This document shows positions 1-11,474 of a stretch of DNA of 64,000 nucleotides, in pieces. The notes beneath the pieces are model-generated. The model worked only from the letters and a program-made list of their open reading frames with translations, was not told where the DNA came from and did no database searches. A program made the translations under genes and the position numbers. The stretch is from assembly GCA_963969395.1 (NCBI GenBank), contig OZ017796.1, forward strand, positions 3,412,501-3,476,500, in the 5' to 3' direction. Each line of letters opens with the position of its first letter. The first letter of the stretch is position 1. This DNA comes from Pseudoscleropodium purum (lineage: Eukaryota; Streptophyta; Bryopsida; Hypnales; Brachytheciaceae).

Positions 1-1192
1 TTGATAGAAAATGAGGTTCAATTTTGAACATACTAACCACTTTTACACGCCTTCCTATATATTGGGATTTCTAATGAATTCAAAAAAATTCTCTACATTC
101 CATTGGCTATTACCTTACTATTGCAATATTCACTACTTTGCATTTAGAAGAGAGTTGCAAATTATTTTATGAGGTAAAAAGAGTGTAAGCTTGTAGATTT
201 GCAATGTTACATTTAAAAAAAAATTGAGGTCTTCATCCACCAAGGTTAGGAACTTATTATTATTGTAAAGTACATATCATTCCTTGACATATTTGATTCT
301 TTCTAAATTACCTTTTTTCTTTACATTTTTTGAACTTCTCATATTGTTGTGTAAATGATTTATTCAGATGTGACTATATTGATGGGCTCTAATGAGGTCC
401 TTCTTCAATAGCAATTCCTATCTTTGTTTTGTTCAAAATCAATTTTAGTGTGAAGTTCATGTCCATATTTTTTAGAAAATATTGTAGGAAGACATTGTAT
501 GCTAATTTGTGTATTGGAATTTCAATCATGGTATACATTAGAGTTCTAAAGACAAAAGGAGTACATCTTCATAAGCCTACAAGACATGCATATATTTTGT
601 ATGTAGAACAAAAATAACAAGCAAGGAATTATTATTTGATCAGAGGTGCACTACGGAGACAATGGCAAAGGATTTTGACCTTATGGTTGGCTCTACCCAT
701 TAGAGAAATTTTGGGGTCTCCAAAAGGCCAGTACTTTTGCCTCGAAAATGAATAAATGTTTTTGAAGAAATGCCTAAATTGGAAATAAATGGTACCAAAG
801 GCAAGTTCACATCAAACCTGTGAGCTAGTAGGAAGCAAGCGGCATGGCTAAGTTGGCAACGGGGTGGGCCTTGTTGGCACTGTGGAAGGACGAAAATTGA
901 TGAGTGCCGGTCAAGGTGGCAATGGCCGTGCGTGCCGCACATGTACCTTAGTAATAAATGATGAATAAAATAAGGGCTGGTAGCAACTATTTTATTAGAA
1001 GCTCGTTGTACCACTACAGTTTAGCTGCAAAGTAAAAACGTTTTTACTTGTTGTAAAGTGGAATCCACTATCTCAAATCAGTGTACCAGCGTTGTCGACG
1101 GTGATGGAGAAGTCCTTTTGCGTTGACCTTGAATTCCATGTGGAGATGCCAATCATTATATTGTGCGCAAGTAGAATTATTTCCCGGTAATT
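1..1192. other. AT-rich spacer, no supported gene
   Basis: AT-rich sequence up to about 620, then a more balanced stretch. Short open frames exist (for example 429-617) but carry no recognisable domain or splice context. I see no RNA gene here. Confidence 0.5.
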
Positions 1193-1380
1193 GAGCTGGA
1201 CTCAATCACGTTGCCGCCAGATTGCTTGTCACAATGTGCAGCAAATGCGAATGGAATTGTCTCCTGCCAAATGAGTTGGCCTCATTCACGTTGCCACTAG
1301 ATTGTATAGCAGAGTGTGGAGCAAATGCGAATCGAATTGTCTCCCGCCAAAGGAGTTGGCCTCATTCATGTTGCCATACT
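1193..1380. repeat. 80-bp tandem repeat, about 2.3 copies
   Basis: Three register points beginning GAG(C/T)TGG(A/C)CTCA at 1193, 1273 and 1353 are exactly 80 bp apart. Shared landmarks inside the unit are CACGTTGCC, GCAAATGCGAAT and GAATTGTCTCC. The third copy is cut off about 28 bp before the ATG at 1408. The array lies in what would be the promoter or 5' leader of the following decayed gene. Confidence 0.8.
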
Positions 1381-1407
1381 GAGTGAGTTTCGATGTAGCC
1401 CGAAGAC

Positions 1408-3473
1408 ATGGCACTTCAGGATGTTACGAACAAAGGTCGAGGTAGTTCTTATACAGTGGCTGTAGCTCTTGACCATAAATTTGCACCTGTTGTGAAGAAA
1501 GGGGTTCGACTTGATGAACAATTGCCGAAATCAGACTTTCTAGCCTTGAGAGATTTTGGGGCCACCAACATCGACTTGTGGGTGGACGGTAATCTGTACC
1601 CAGCAGACCCAATCACTTGGAAGCCACCTGAATTTCGGACTGTGAAGTCTCTTGTAGAATTTGTCTGTCACGGAGAATCTGGCCTCTTGGGATACACAAA
1701 GAAACTTGCTAGCACCAATGACGTTGTGAAGGGCTTGGAATGTGAATTGGGGAGAACACGAGCTTCTGTTGCAGTTTTAAGGCAGGACCTTGATGTTGCT
1801 AATGAGAGGTGTATTGTGCGTTCAGAGGAACTTCTTGCAGGTAGTAGAGAGGAGATTGCAACATTGAAGGCTGAATCTCATGTTTTGAGATCTCGATGTT
1901 CTTCGCTTGAGCAGGAGTTGGAGAATAGCACAGAATCTCATGCAAACAGCCTTGTAGTAGCATTCTCCGAGGGACGACAAGCTGGAGATGGAGAGTTGCT
2001 GCGACTGAAGCAGGATCTCGAAGAATCTAAGAAGGCATTGTTGAAGCTTCAGAGGAAGATGGAGAGGATAGTCAACACTCCAGTAGGTGCGCAAGTTAGA
2101 GCATCCAAGGGTCTATCTGATTTAGCCAAGACTGGAGGCGCAACCAAAGCGCGTATTGCAAAGATTCGAAGCTTGTTGCAACCAGCTGTAGTCCAAGATG
2201 TGCATGTTGGAAACAAGATGTCGAATGGGAGGAAACGCTTGTGTGGTGGCAAGGATACACAAGATGAGACAGGGCAAGCACTTGGATGATTACTATCGCA
2301 AGGAGAGACATGGGCATTGTTGTCTGAACCGCGAAACAGTTTTGCTACCACTAGGATGACAAACTACTACCTCAATAGAATTGGGGAAGAGTTGGGAACA
2401 GAAGGTATATTGGCCGCATGTGATATGACTGGAGTGTCTCACAAGGGATATGGTGAGATTTACAAAACTGTGAAGGGGCGAGTGCAGCTTGTTGACAAGC
2501 GCTTGAAGCCAACATTTCTTCCAAATCCGCACAAGGTATTCAATAAATCCACCCCATTTCACTCTACTTCTAATATTGTCTTCAAAACCAGTTTTAGGAC
2601 AGTAGATTCGAAACAAACTACAAACAAATATACGTTGCCAACATGCTAACAAATATGTTTTATCAGGTAACTTTGTTGCAAAGAGAGCTGAATTCGAAGT
2701 TCAAGGATATTGTCGGTGACTACTGCTACATTGACAGTAAGTTGGAGATTGAATCAAATGCTCCGCTAACAAATGTAAAATAGAAGAAGAGGGTTAAAGA
2801 GATAACTCGAGTTGTTTTGACAGCAAAGAACTCTTTGTTTGTTGATATTGAACATGTGCAAAGGACTATGGTGAAGTTATACGGGTTCACCACTGAAGGT
2901 AATTGACTTCTTTGGGTAATATTGAGGATTTAGCGTGCTAGAGTTAAATGACCTGCCTTGGAGAATGGTTAATGGGTTTTAGATATTAACTTAACTCTGG
3001 CAATCTGTTTGAATTTACAGAAGTTGGAAACAAGCCGCTAGTGTTTGTGCTGAAGATGGATGAAGTAGAGATTATGCATGGAAGGAAGTTTGAAAGGGTA
3101 AGTATGACCCTTATGAATCGTGCGTTGGATACTAGCATTCTAGAAAACTGACGATAGGTATTTCTCATTCCAATCTGAAACAGAAATATGGCCTATTGCC
3201 TGCTTTGAGGTTGCGAAGGAGTCCCACCAAGTTCTCCAGTGGGTGTTCCAACAAACACAAATTCCTGCATTGGTCAAAGCACAAGATGAAGGTCAGGTAT
3301 TGACAGTGGAGGGCGTTGGAAACTTCCAAGTGCAGTGGCATTTGTCCGCGGACATGAAAACAATCAAATCTTGGCGCAGCTTGAATCGAAAAGCTTCGCT
3401 GGTGTGCATATCCAGGAATGGCCACTCGAAGTCGGTGAATGTTGGCAACAGCAGTGCCTCAACTGCTCCATAG
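1408..3473 (+). pseudogene. Decayed coiled-coil protein gene, unrecognised family
   Basis: Not recognised as a named family. Exon 1 (1408-2535) opens with 293 codons: a non-repetitive N-terminal part (residues 1-105), then a heptad-rich coiled coil (about 105-225), then a basic stretch. It is broken by an in-frame TGA at 2287 but continues in the same frame with plausible coding sequence to a GT donor at 2536. Exon 2 is about 2667-2898 (AG before, GT after) and holds an in-frame TAG at 2781 where CAG would give Gln. Exon 3 starts at 3021. A one-base frame change near 3149 is needed to continue into the stretch containing WHLSADMKTIKS. Plausible coding ends near 3375. Two stops and a frameshift make this a pseudogene, probably of a transposon-derived family; the origin is inference. 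Confidence 0.6.
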
Positions 3474-3995
3474 AGAAGGCCTGGTGTAGGTGGAACGTAG
3501 ACAAGGTTAGAGAAAAAAATGCCGTTGTCAAGAAGCTCGTTGTAAGATCTACCATTGCGAGTGGCTTCCCCAATGTCACTGTACATAACCACAATGGGTG
3601 CAAGTATAGAATCTGGGTCCACCCAGTCTTCAAAAAATGACTGATACAAAACTGTTTCCAACAAAGAGCACAACACAAAGAATTAGTACCCAAAAACTAG
3701 TTTCTGCACTTTAGAGAAAAAAATTTCGAAACGGTCAATCACAATACAAAATGCTCGAGTTCTCATAGTTGCATGGAACCCAGTCATGTAGAATTTCGGG
3801 ATCCAAGAGCACTTGATGCCGGTGGTATGCGTGCCTAACCAACACAGACTCCATGGCAACCTTGTTGCCGACATGCTTGACCTTGAAGTCCACGATTTGG
3901 GCTTTGTAGGACCCTCTCATGCTCTCACCTCCATGCTTGCGAGCCTCCCTTGCCCATGTTCCATTTCTCCCTGGATTTAGCCTCACCCATGACAA
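3293..3995 (-). pseudogene. Inverted coding-like fragments, unrecognised
   Basis: On the minus strand two open stretches read like real protein rather than shadow. One is 3676-3376, with NGIFFSNLVYVPPTPGLLYG and FTDFEWPFLDMHTSEAFRF. The other is 3995-3735, with RGSYKAQIVDFKVKHVGNKV and ESVLVRHAYHRHQVLLDPE. They are separated by non-coding sequence with no clean exon model. The first overlaps the end of the plus-strand decayed gene, so a rearrangement junction near 3375 is likely. No domain recognised. Confidence 0.35.
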
Positions 3996-4763
3996 CCTCT
4001 CATATCACGTTGGTATCCACTCTCCAGCCTCATTGTGTGTGTTGAAAAGTGTCACTGCAGAAATCTCACTATGTGGTCGCCGATTCTCCATACTTACGAG
4101 CCAATGTCGACAGGAAACAATCGCAGCTATCACGAGGAACAGAAGAAGAACGAGGAACAAGGCTCTACAATGACAACAGAAAAGAAAGTCGCAAGAGCCT
4201 TATGCAACTGCATACCGGTAATTGATTCCCAAATTGCATTACCTTGGGTAAATTGGAAAACTTGGCGGCGGTCACATCAGCCACAACTCCACTACCGCAG
4301 TCCTCTGCTCCATGACATGTCCTCACTCTTTGCATCATTATTGTTCGCAGCATAGTATGGCAAACAAGGACGCAGGTACATTGATTTATTATGGTTTCAC
4401 GAACAGTACCTAAACCATGGTACATGTTTATTTTATAATTTTCGGTGCTTGTGCTGTGATTGGTGGTCACTTGCTCCAAATCCAATGTTGGCACCGTGTA
4501 TGCTAAGGTGGTGGCTATATTTTCCAAATTAAAATCAATGGAAATTGGAAAAAGAACTTGGCCTTCTGGACACCCCAGATTCTCTCTAATGTCTGAACAT
4601 ACTTCACAGTAGAGTCTTCATGGAACCATAAACATGGGGAATGATTTCTCATTGAATGCTATAGATTGTATTGCATCAGAGAACAAAGAATGTGGTGTAC
4701 AACTATAACTAGGTGGGGAAGCACTTATGGAATACCATGGTAATATAAAAACTTGGTTCGCAA

Positions 4764-5097
4764 ATGATTGATATTAGTGACGATGAAGAAGAACTACATT
4801 TTCTTCAAAAAGAAAATAGATTGATTTCTACATTGACCGAGATTGTCCAATATCCACCTACTGGACCATTTCAGTTGAAAGATTTGATTTAGAAGGCTCA
4901 TAGGACTTGTAATTGAGGGATTGATCAAAACTCAAAGATTCTTGTCATTCTATGGAATGGCCTAGAGGATTTCATAACTAGAAAACAAAAAAATGAAAAT
5001 TTTCCATGTAAATTTACTAAAGAAACCTTACATGTCAACAAATCTGATATTTTGTTGACTCTTCAAGCAAACAATGACTCCAAAGTGATTAGGTAAG
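4764..5097 (+). pseudogene. Decayed coding remnant, unrecognised
   Basis: A single frame from ATG at 4764 begins MIDISDDEEELHFLQKENRL and later contains SKILVILWNGLEDFI. It is broken by TAG and TGA. It ends at a possible GT donor near 5095 in AT-rich sequence. The acidic start and the later basic/hydrophobic block look like the first exon of a protein gene. I cannot name the family. Confidence 0.35.
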
Positions 5098-6477
5098 ACA
5101 TATTCTTTTGTTTGCTAAATCACATGAACTTATTAAGTATAATAATATCAATAATACTTCTACTATTATAGTTTGTATAATTCCTTCTTGCATCTATGTT
5201 CCTTTATTTGTATGTTTACATTTGTAGTGGTTACATTGAAATGCATTAAATGTTTTAAAAAATCAATACTTTTTTTCTATAAAATATTTTAATATAAGGT
5301 TATCAATATAATTTTATTTGCATTAAATTATTGATTATTTCACTAAAGTCCTAATAACTTCTTAAAACCATTTGTTGAAAATGAAACAAATTAAAATTTC
5401 AAATTCAATTTAAATGGTGTACGTGTTGTACAAATTAATAATTCAACAATATAAATCTTATTTTAATTTCCTTTTATTCAACATAGGATAGAAAAATATT
5501 TACATGTCTATGTTATTATAGAGATATTTCTAGATAAATTTTTATTTTTCTAAATTCCAAGTTCAAAAGTCAAAGAAGTTAATAAATTTATAATTTCTAG
5601 CAAAATAAAACAAGCTTCAATATTTTTCTTATTGGCTTTTGTAACTTCATTTAAAAACTATAGTAGTTGGCAATTCTCATAATGGTTGATATAACAAATA
5701 TCAATTTCAACTATATGTATGATATTTACAATTATTTTTCTATTATAAACCTTCATTTTGTCTACTCTAAAATATATAAAGTATTATATAAGATTTAGGA
5801 TTTCAAATATTCACCCATTATGAAAAACATGAAACTTGTTTATAGACCAATAACTAGAGATTCAATATAGGATGATCATTTATTTCATGAATAAGAAAAT
5901 AACTATTACAAAACAATTGTGTTCAACACTATAATGGTATGATGATATGCTATCATCAAATCTATATGAGAATGCACATAAAATACACACAGGGTTGTCT
6001 TCCCGGATAGAAAGACATCGCAATAGATAGAAGTCAAACAATGTCTAATAGACCCTTTGCAACAGCTAATAGAATAATTCTTAATTTTATAAAAATTTAA
6101 ATTATCCTTTGCTTACGATTTTGACATATTAAAGTCCCACTTTAATGAAATGTCTCAAATTCAAGAACACAATTTACATTCTAAATTTAAATTCAAAATT
6201 ATAGTAGGATTTCACATTATTTCAGTTGTTGAAAATGGCCTTATTGGATAGGGTTGTCATACATACTACACATTTGTCTAGTACGACGTCAAACGTCTAA
6301 TACGTCATCGAAACCTCGGAATATGTTTGATAAGACAACCTTGAATACACATATTTTTAATACAATTATATTTTCTACCTATGTTTTATTTACTTATATA
6401 TTTAGTACGAATAGTAACACCATTTCTTGCATGGTCAACTACATGAATTTATTAGGTATAATCATATGAACAGGGTT
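5098..6477. other. AT-rich spacer
   Basis: Very AT-rich sequence without an open frame that looks coding. The word AGGGTTG recurs at about 5994, 6250 and 6475, the last just before the first GC-rich island. Otherwise I see nothing. Confidence 0.5.
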
Positions 6478-6648
6478 GACACGACGTCCGGACATCTGGG
6501 ACGTCCGGACGCGGACGTTGTGTCCGCAGCGTCTGCTGACATTCGCGGTCCCAGCGGACGCAGCGTCCGTCGGGACCGCCCCATCCGCCCAGACGGCCCT
6601 ATTTCCCCCGACTGCCCTACCCAAACTGCCCCGCGGTCACTCCCTTAA
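6478..6648. repeat. CGGACG-type GC-rich island A
   Basis: An abrupt switch from AT-rich to GC-rich sequence made of GTCCGGAC, GCGGACG and GTCCGC words. It contains GTCCGGACATCTGG at 6486-6499, which recurs as GTCCGGACGTCTGG at 18192-18205 in island E. The right half is in the pyrimidine-rich orientation (CCGCCC). It lies beyond the 3' end of the kinase-like pseudogene. Confidence 0.85.
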
Positions 6649-7034
6649 TCTTTAAACAATTAAATGTTAAATGAAGTGCAATGGTTCGCGATTTGTTATT
6701 AAAACAATGTCTCTTATAAGTTGAAAGATTATAAAGTTTGACCACGAGTCCATGATAGTCTTGAAACTATGAAAAAATTACAATTCATTTTCAAAAGGCA
6801 AACTAAAAAAATTTGTGACTTCAAATATATATATATACTATTTAAAAAATCAAGATCAACACAAATACAAACATAATCAATATGGGCAAAATGTATTCAA
6901 TTTAATGTAGAATACCATACATTCTGCACATTTGGCTAATTGCATATATAATTTTTTTCATTCCAACTCTATATTTCTAAACTAATTTTTAATGCCTATA
7001 TAACCTATTCAACTACTACTTCTGCACTACCAAT

Positions 7035-8528
7035 CTAATATAAATGGTAGAAATATTCATCTGGCATCAGCCAACGATATGTATTAGAAAATCGCGTAAT
7101 CACATGGGCCAAACTAGTATTTTCATCGTCAGTCTTCGAAGAAATGCGCTTCAAGTAAGCATAAAATACTTTTGCAAAGTCATGAAAGGCAAATTGTGTC
7201 GCACTAGGTGTTTTAAGTAGCAAGTTGAAATACGCCTCTGACATGTTGTTTCCATTCATTCGCCGAGCAATTTTTCGAATGGCATACTCTTCCGACTTAC
7301 GTGAATACATTGGAATGACTTCCACATCTACACCTGCTTTATGCAAATATGCAATACGTGGATCCACCCACCATCTCCTCTGCAAAGTTTGTTTCATCTC
7401 ATCTGCTAATGTGAATGTGTACAAAGACTTCATTGGCTGAGAAGCTAAGGTGGTCATGTCCCAATCGCAAACTCCAATATACACACGTGACTCATCCTCT
7501 GGAAAATGCAACAAGATGTTGTTCGGAGAAAGATCATTGTGCAAATGTCTAGCAAGATGCACTGCATACATTATATGCATAAACGCCCATGTCAACTCCG
7601 TGCGCTTCTTCCGATATCGTTTTAAATGGTGAGCTTTTACAACCTCCTCTTCGGTTGGATTTATATACATCAAACGTATTTAAATGTTGTCTGGATAGTC
7701 CTTATCCATATTCAACATTTGTTGAAGAGTTCCACCATTCTACCAATACGCATAACCTTCACACGTCGTTCCGTGCACTGCAGCAAACCGTATCACACCC
7801 ACGTGTGGAATTCGAACAGCCACTGATTCGTTTTGATGTTCTAACTTTGCAAGATCGGGTCAAGTTTGGTGGTGAATGGATTTCTTTGCTGCAAACTTCC
7901 AATAAGGAAGTATTCCTGGACATCCTTCAATATGAACCTTTTGAATCGTTGCATATCCACCTCTCATCATTCTATCATCAACAGCAATCACGCATGCTGT
8001 ATCTGGAAGTGCTATGAGGTGCCGTTTGTTCCTTTCCGCTTCAGCAACTCCATCATTGCTTTTCCACCAACCAATTGAACCAACTCGATTGTGCTTTTTG
8101 GCGAATGGAGCACATCACCCCCTAAACAAGTCTGCTTTCAGAATCACTTCTTCAAACTGGGCGTCATTGGGTCGATATTCCTTGCCATATTTAACCAAAA
8201 TGACTTTGGAATTCCACAAAGCGTCATGAACCTTGTTCTCCAAACATTTGGTGAAGTACGTTTTATGCATTTTGTCATGCCACTTTGCCACATTCAATGC
8301 ATCCAACAACATTTGTGTCATGTCTACCTTGAATTTAGACACGCACTCCTCTTGATATCTGATGTACTTATTGTCTAAAGATAATGTTGTTTTCGATTCA
8401 TAAAATTAAACGATGCGCTCGATCATGAATTTTTTGCATTCTTCCAAAGGACTTTGGCGAGCTACCTCCAAGTTTGATGGTCCCTCTCCATGTTTTAGCT
8501 TCGCAACCTTCTTCTTCCCGTTTGGCAT
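7035..8528 (-). pseudogene. Protein kinase-like pseudogene
   Basis: One frame of 498 codons runs from ATG at 8528 (MPNGKKKVAKLKHGEGPSNL) to a stop at 7035. Kinase landmarks are visible: a glycine-loop-like RGGYAT near codon 190, a lysine in KFAAKKS near codon 215, a catalytic loop HNDLSPNN at codons 330-337 (compare HRDLKPxN; the Asp and final Asn are kept), and CDWDM at about 354-358 in place of DFG. Five internal stops break it: TAA at 8408, TGA at 8117, TGA at 7862, TAG at 7742 and TAA at 7682 (minus-strand first bases). No frameshift is needed, so decay is by point mutation. GC-rich islands A and B flank it. The N-terminal roughly 180 codons match no domain I know. The kinase-fold call is firm; substrate and role cannot be inferred. 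Confidence 0.8.
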
Positions 8529-8704
8529 CGTGACAAATGAAATTGATATAGATCAAATTTTTTAATTTGAAATTGAATTCACGCACAAGTGTCCAAAAAA
8601 TTGGCAACAAGGGGGCTCCAATAAACCACTCTTGCCTTGCCTCGGAAAGGAGCCAATGGAGGATGAACCACCAAACTCTCCGCTCCACCTTGCATTCACA
8701 AGGG

Positions 8705-9095
8705 GCAAAGCAAAAGTGACAATGCGGACGGCCCGTCCGCCCGATCGGACGGCCACAGGTGGACAAATCTGTTGTCCGCCCAATCCGACAGGCAGCGACG
8801 GACGGCCCCAAACCGTCCGCTTGATCGGACGGGCAGCGGCTAGCGGACGCATCAGCCGTCCGCCTCCCCGAAACCCTACAACCGCGTCTGCCCGATCGGA
8901 CGGCCACAGGCGGACAAATCTGGCGTCCGCCCGATCCGACGAGCAGCGGCGGATGGCCCCAAGCCATCCGCCCAATCGGACGGGCCGCGGGTGGCAGACA
9001 CATTGGCCATCCGCCTCCCCGAAACCCTCGAGCCCCGTCCGCCTGATCGGACGGGCATGGGCAGACAAATCAAGCGTCCGCCCGATCCGATTTAT
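8705..9095. repeat. CGGACG-type GC-rich island B
   Basis: About 390 bp of densely repeated words such as GTCCGCCCGATCGGACGG, CGGACGGCC and GGGCAGCGGC. Many words are self-complementary around GATC, so this island reads in both orientations. It separates the 5' end of the kinase-like pseudogene from the 3' end of the Gly/Ser/Tyr-rich gene. Long open frames here are by-products of the GC-rich repeat. Confidence 0.85.
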
Positions 9096-9684
9096 TTTTC
9101 ATATTTGAAATAGAATCTAAAGAAGAACCACTAATTGTCTAATTTGGGCATTTCTTCATACGAATAAGAAATCATTTTAGTTTTTAGCAATCGTTGAATG
9201 AAAAATAAAAAAATTTCAAATATTCAAATAATTCAATCTTTCATAAATTAATTAGAAATACATTGTTACCATTTACGAGTTTCTAAATGTAATAAACACA
9301 CAACAATAATTTCAAAATACACACCATGCTAGTACATATTTAACCTCGAATGCTAAATTCAAAAATAGACATAATATGGCTCTTACAAAGTTACATTTCT
9401 TCTTCATATTTTTATTATTTATCAAAGTCGCTTATAGCCTTATACATCAATGCTATTATAAAATAATACAATGATGTCTTCAACAATATGCTTGCCTACA
9501 TACATACTTGGTGTACACTATTACACAACACTTTTTGAAAAAGTGAACAAAATTGTTGTTCAAAATTGTTCTATTCATTTAAAATTTTGTACTACTTCTA
9601 CCAATCTAGTGCTCTATACTTGTCGTGAGAGTAAAAATGAGAAAATTAAGCAAATACATGCTCACTATATACTTGCATGTTTTT
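9096..9684. other. AT-rich spacer
   Basis: AT-rich sequence between island B and the 3' end of the minus-strand Gly/Ser/Tyr-rich gene. It is probably the 3' untranslated or terminal part of that element. No coding evidence. Confidence 0.4.
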
Positions 9685-10938
9685 TTATTCGGAATATAAA
9701 TCGGACTCAAATTGTTGACCGCTGCCTCTTCTTTGTACTTCAATGAACGGACCACCTCCGTAGTTTCCGTGATATCCACTCGGTGCACCTCCTTGTCCAT
9801 AATTTGAACCTCCAAAAGTGGGAGGAGGAACCGGAGTAGTTGGCTCTGATCCTCTTTCATTTGAAGCCCCGTAATAAGAGGCTCCATGATGCCCGTATGA
9901 ATCACTTCTAGTTGATCCCAGATAGTATTGGGCGCTTCCATGAAGAGAGCAACTATACTGCGGGGTTACATGGCTTCCTCCACTACCTTCAGAGCCTACT
10001 TGAGTGGGCGTCGTATAATATGAACCAGATTCAGTAGGCCTACCATAGTGCGTGTTGCCATAGCTACCTACTCTACTTTGAGAGCCAATTTAAAGGGGAG
10101 TGCCATAACGAAAACCAACTGCACTTGAACCACCATAATGCGTGGGTCCATAGCTCCCTTTTCTACCTTCATATCTATTTTGAGGATCGTAACCAGAGTA
10201 TGAACCACCTCTTCCTTGTTCAGATTCTCGCGTTCCATGTTCATGTCCGTAAGACCCACCATGCCTATCTTGCCGTCCACGATCTTGAAGGCTTCTGCGT
10301 ATTGCCTCTTGCATTTGTTGTTCGAATTCAATTCGTTCTCGTTCTTCTACCCGCTCGTGCCTAACTCCAAATGTGACAGGCGCTTGCATATCATCGTCAT
10401 CTGACCACGCATCTTCAGCATCTCGAAGAACAACTGAAGGTTGTTGTAGATAACCTCGATTAGACCACTTTGGTATGCAATCGCTTGCGCCCCTCCACTA
10501 TGTATCTATAATGGCATCCGTGCGCGTATAGTTCTCCACATTGCGACTTGTAGCGGTACGCCAGTCCACGTCCTTGTGAAGTACAATCTCTGCCCAAACC
10601 ATTGCCATAACATTATAATTCATTATATTTGGTTTGGCGCTTTTAATGCCAAAAACTCGATGCACTTGTGTGTATCGTTGTTTGAAGTGTTCACTTTGGC
10701 ACGTAGACATTTGTCCTTCCCAACGTAGCGCTTAGTGCTCTACACGTTCACGTGGCCAAAGTTTTTGAATGTGAGTCATTTTTACATACTTCTTGCACAT
10801 TGAGAAATCCCACACTCTTGTTGGTTCTTCTTCCCATCCCGGTTCACCCACGCACAATGAATCGGCCCAAGCATCCCAATCGAACAATTGGGGTCTTCCC
10901 TTTCGACTACTTTTTTTGGGTGTTCTATCTTTCGGCAT
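9685..10938 (-). pseudogene. Shared-domain gene with Gly/Ser/Tyr-rich tail, decayed
   Basis: A single 418-codon frame runs from ATG at 10938 (MPKDRTPKKSSRKGRPQLFD) to TAA at 9685. It has three internal stops, at 10734-10732 (TAA), 10500-10498 (TAG) and 10092-10090 (TAA). Codons 30-145 contain MCKKYVKMTHIQKLWP and later MNYNVMAMVWAEIVLHKDVD. Both match the start of the plus-strand gene at 14369 (MCRTYVKMYHIDKLWP; INYSVACMVYAELILERKID), so the two share a domain I cannot name. A charged EER/QQMQEAIRRS helix follows, then a C-terminal half rich in Gly, Ser, Tyr and His (GGSYSGY, GSYGPTHYGG, SYGNTHYG), i.e. a prion-like low-complexity tail. Islands B and C flank it. The basic N-terminus suggests nuclear location (inference). 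Confidence 0.7.
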
Positions 10939-11079
10939 GATGAAGCCGAAGCAAAGAGAATGAAACAATTAGAAAGCTTAAGAACCAAAATTTTGATTTA
11001 ATTAATTAATTAAAATTTTACAAGTGTGAACTTTGTGAAAATTTGTAACAATGCCACAACAATCGTTTATTCAAAGCGG

Positions 11080-11462
11080 AAGGGGCGCGCAGAGCTTCCA
11101 AAGCACTGGTCCGCCCACTCCAAAAGAGAACGATTGTTCGGAATGAGCCGTCCACCTCCCCATATATATATGCGGACGCCCCGAAGCAGACGTCCAGATC
11201 ATGCGGACCACATCAGTCCGCGTGTCAATCGGATGGCCGTACCGGGGCGGACGGGTATCGGGGCGGTCGGGGCGGACGCCGGATCAGGCGGACCGGGCGG
11301 ACGGTGGACGAGACGGACGGGGTAGTCGAGGCGAACAGGGCGGATTCCGGATCGAGCGAACAGGGCGAACGGATATTGCGGCGAACAGGGCGGACGGGTA
11401 TCGGGGCAAACGGGGCGGACAAGGCGGACGCCAGATCGAGCGGACAGGACGGACGGTTCATT
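11080..11462. repeat. CGGACG-type GC-rich island C
   Basis: Purine-rich orientation (GGGCGGACGG, GCGGACGCCGGATC, CGAACAGGGCGG) repeated for about 380 bp. It sits 5' of the Gly/Ser/Tyr-rich gene. It ends at a telo-box-like AAACCCTAAA at 11465-11474. Its orientation is inverted relative to island A. Confidence 0.85.
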
Positions 11463-11474
11463 TTAAACCCTAAA

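Noticed and set aside
8632..9108. Long open frames on both strands in island B
   Set aside because: GC-rich repeats lacking TA-containing stops stay open by composition. The translated text is just repeated Arg/Pro/Gly words.
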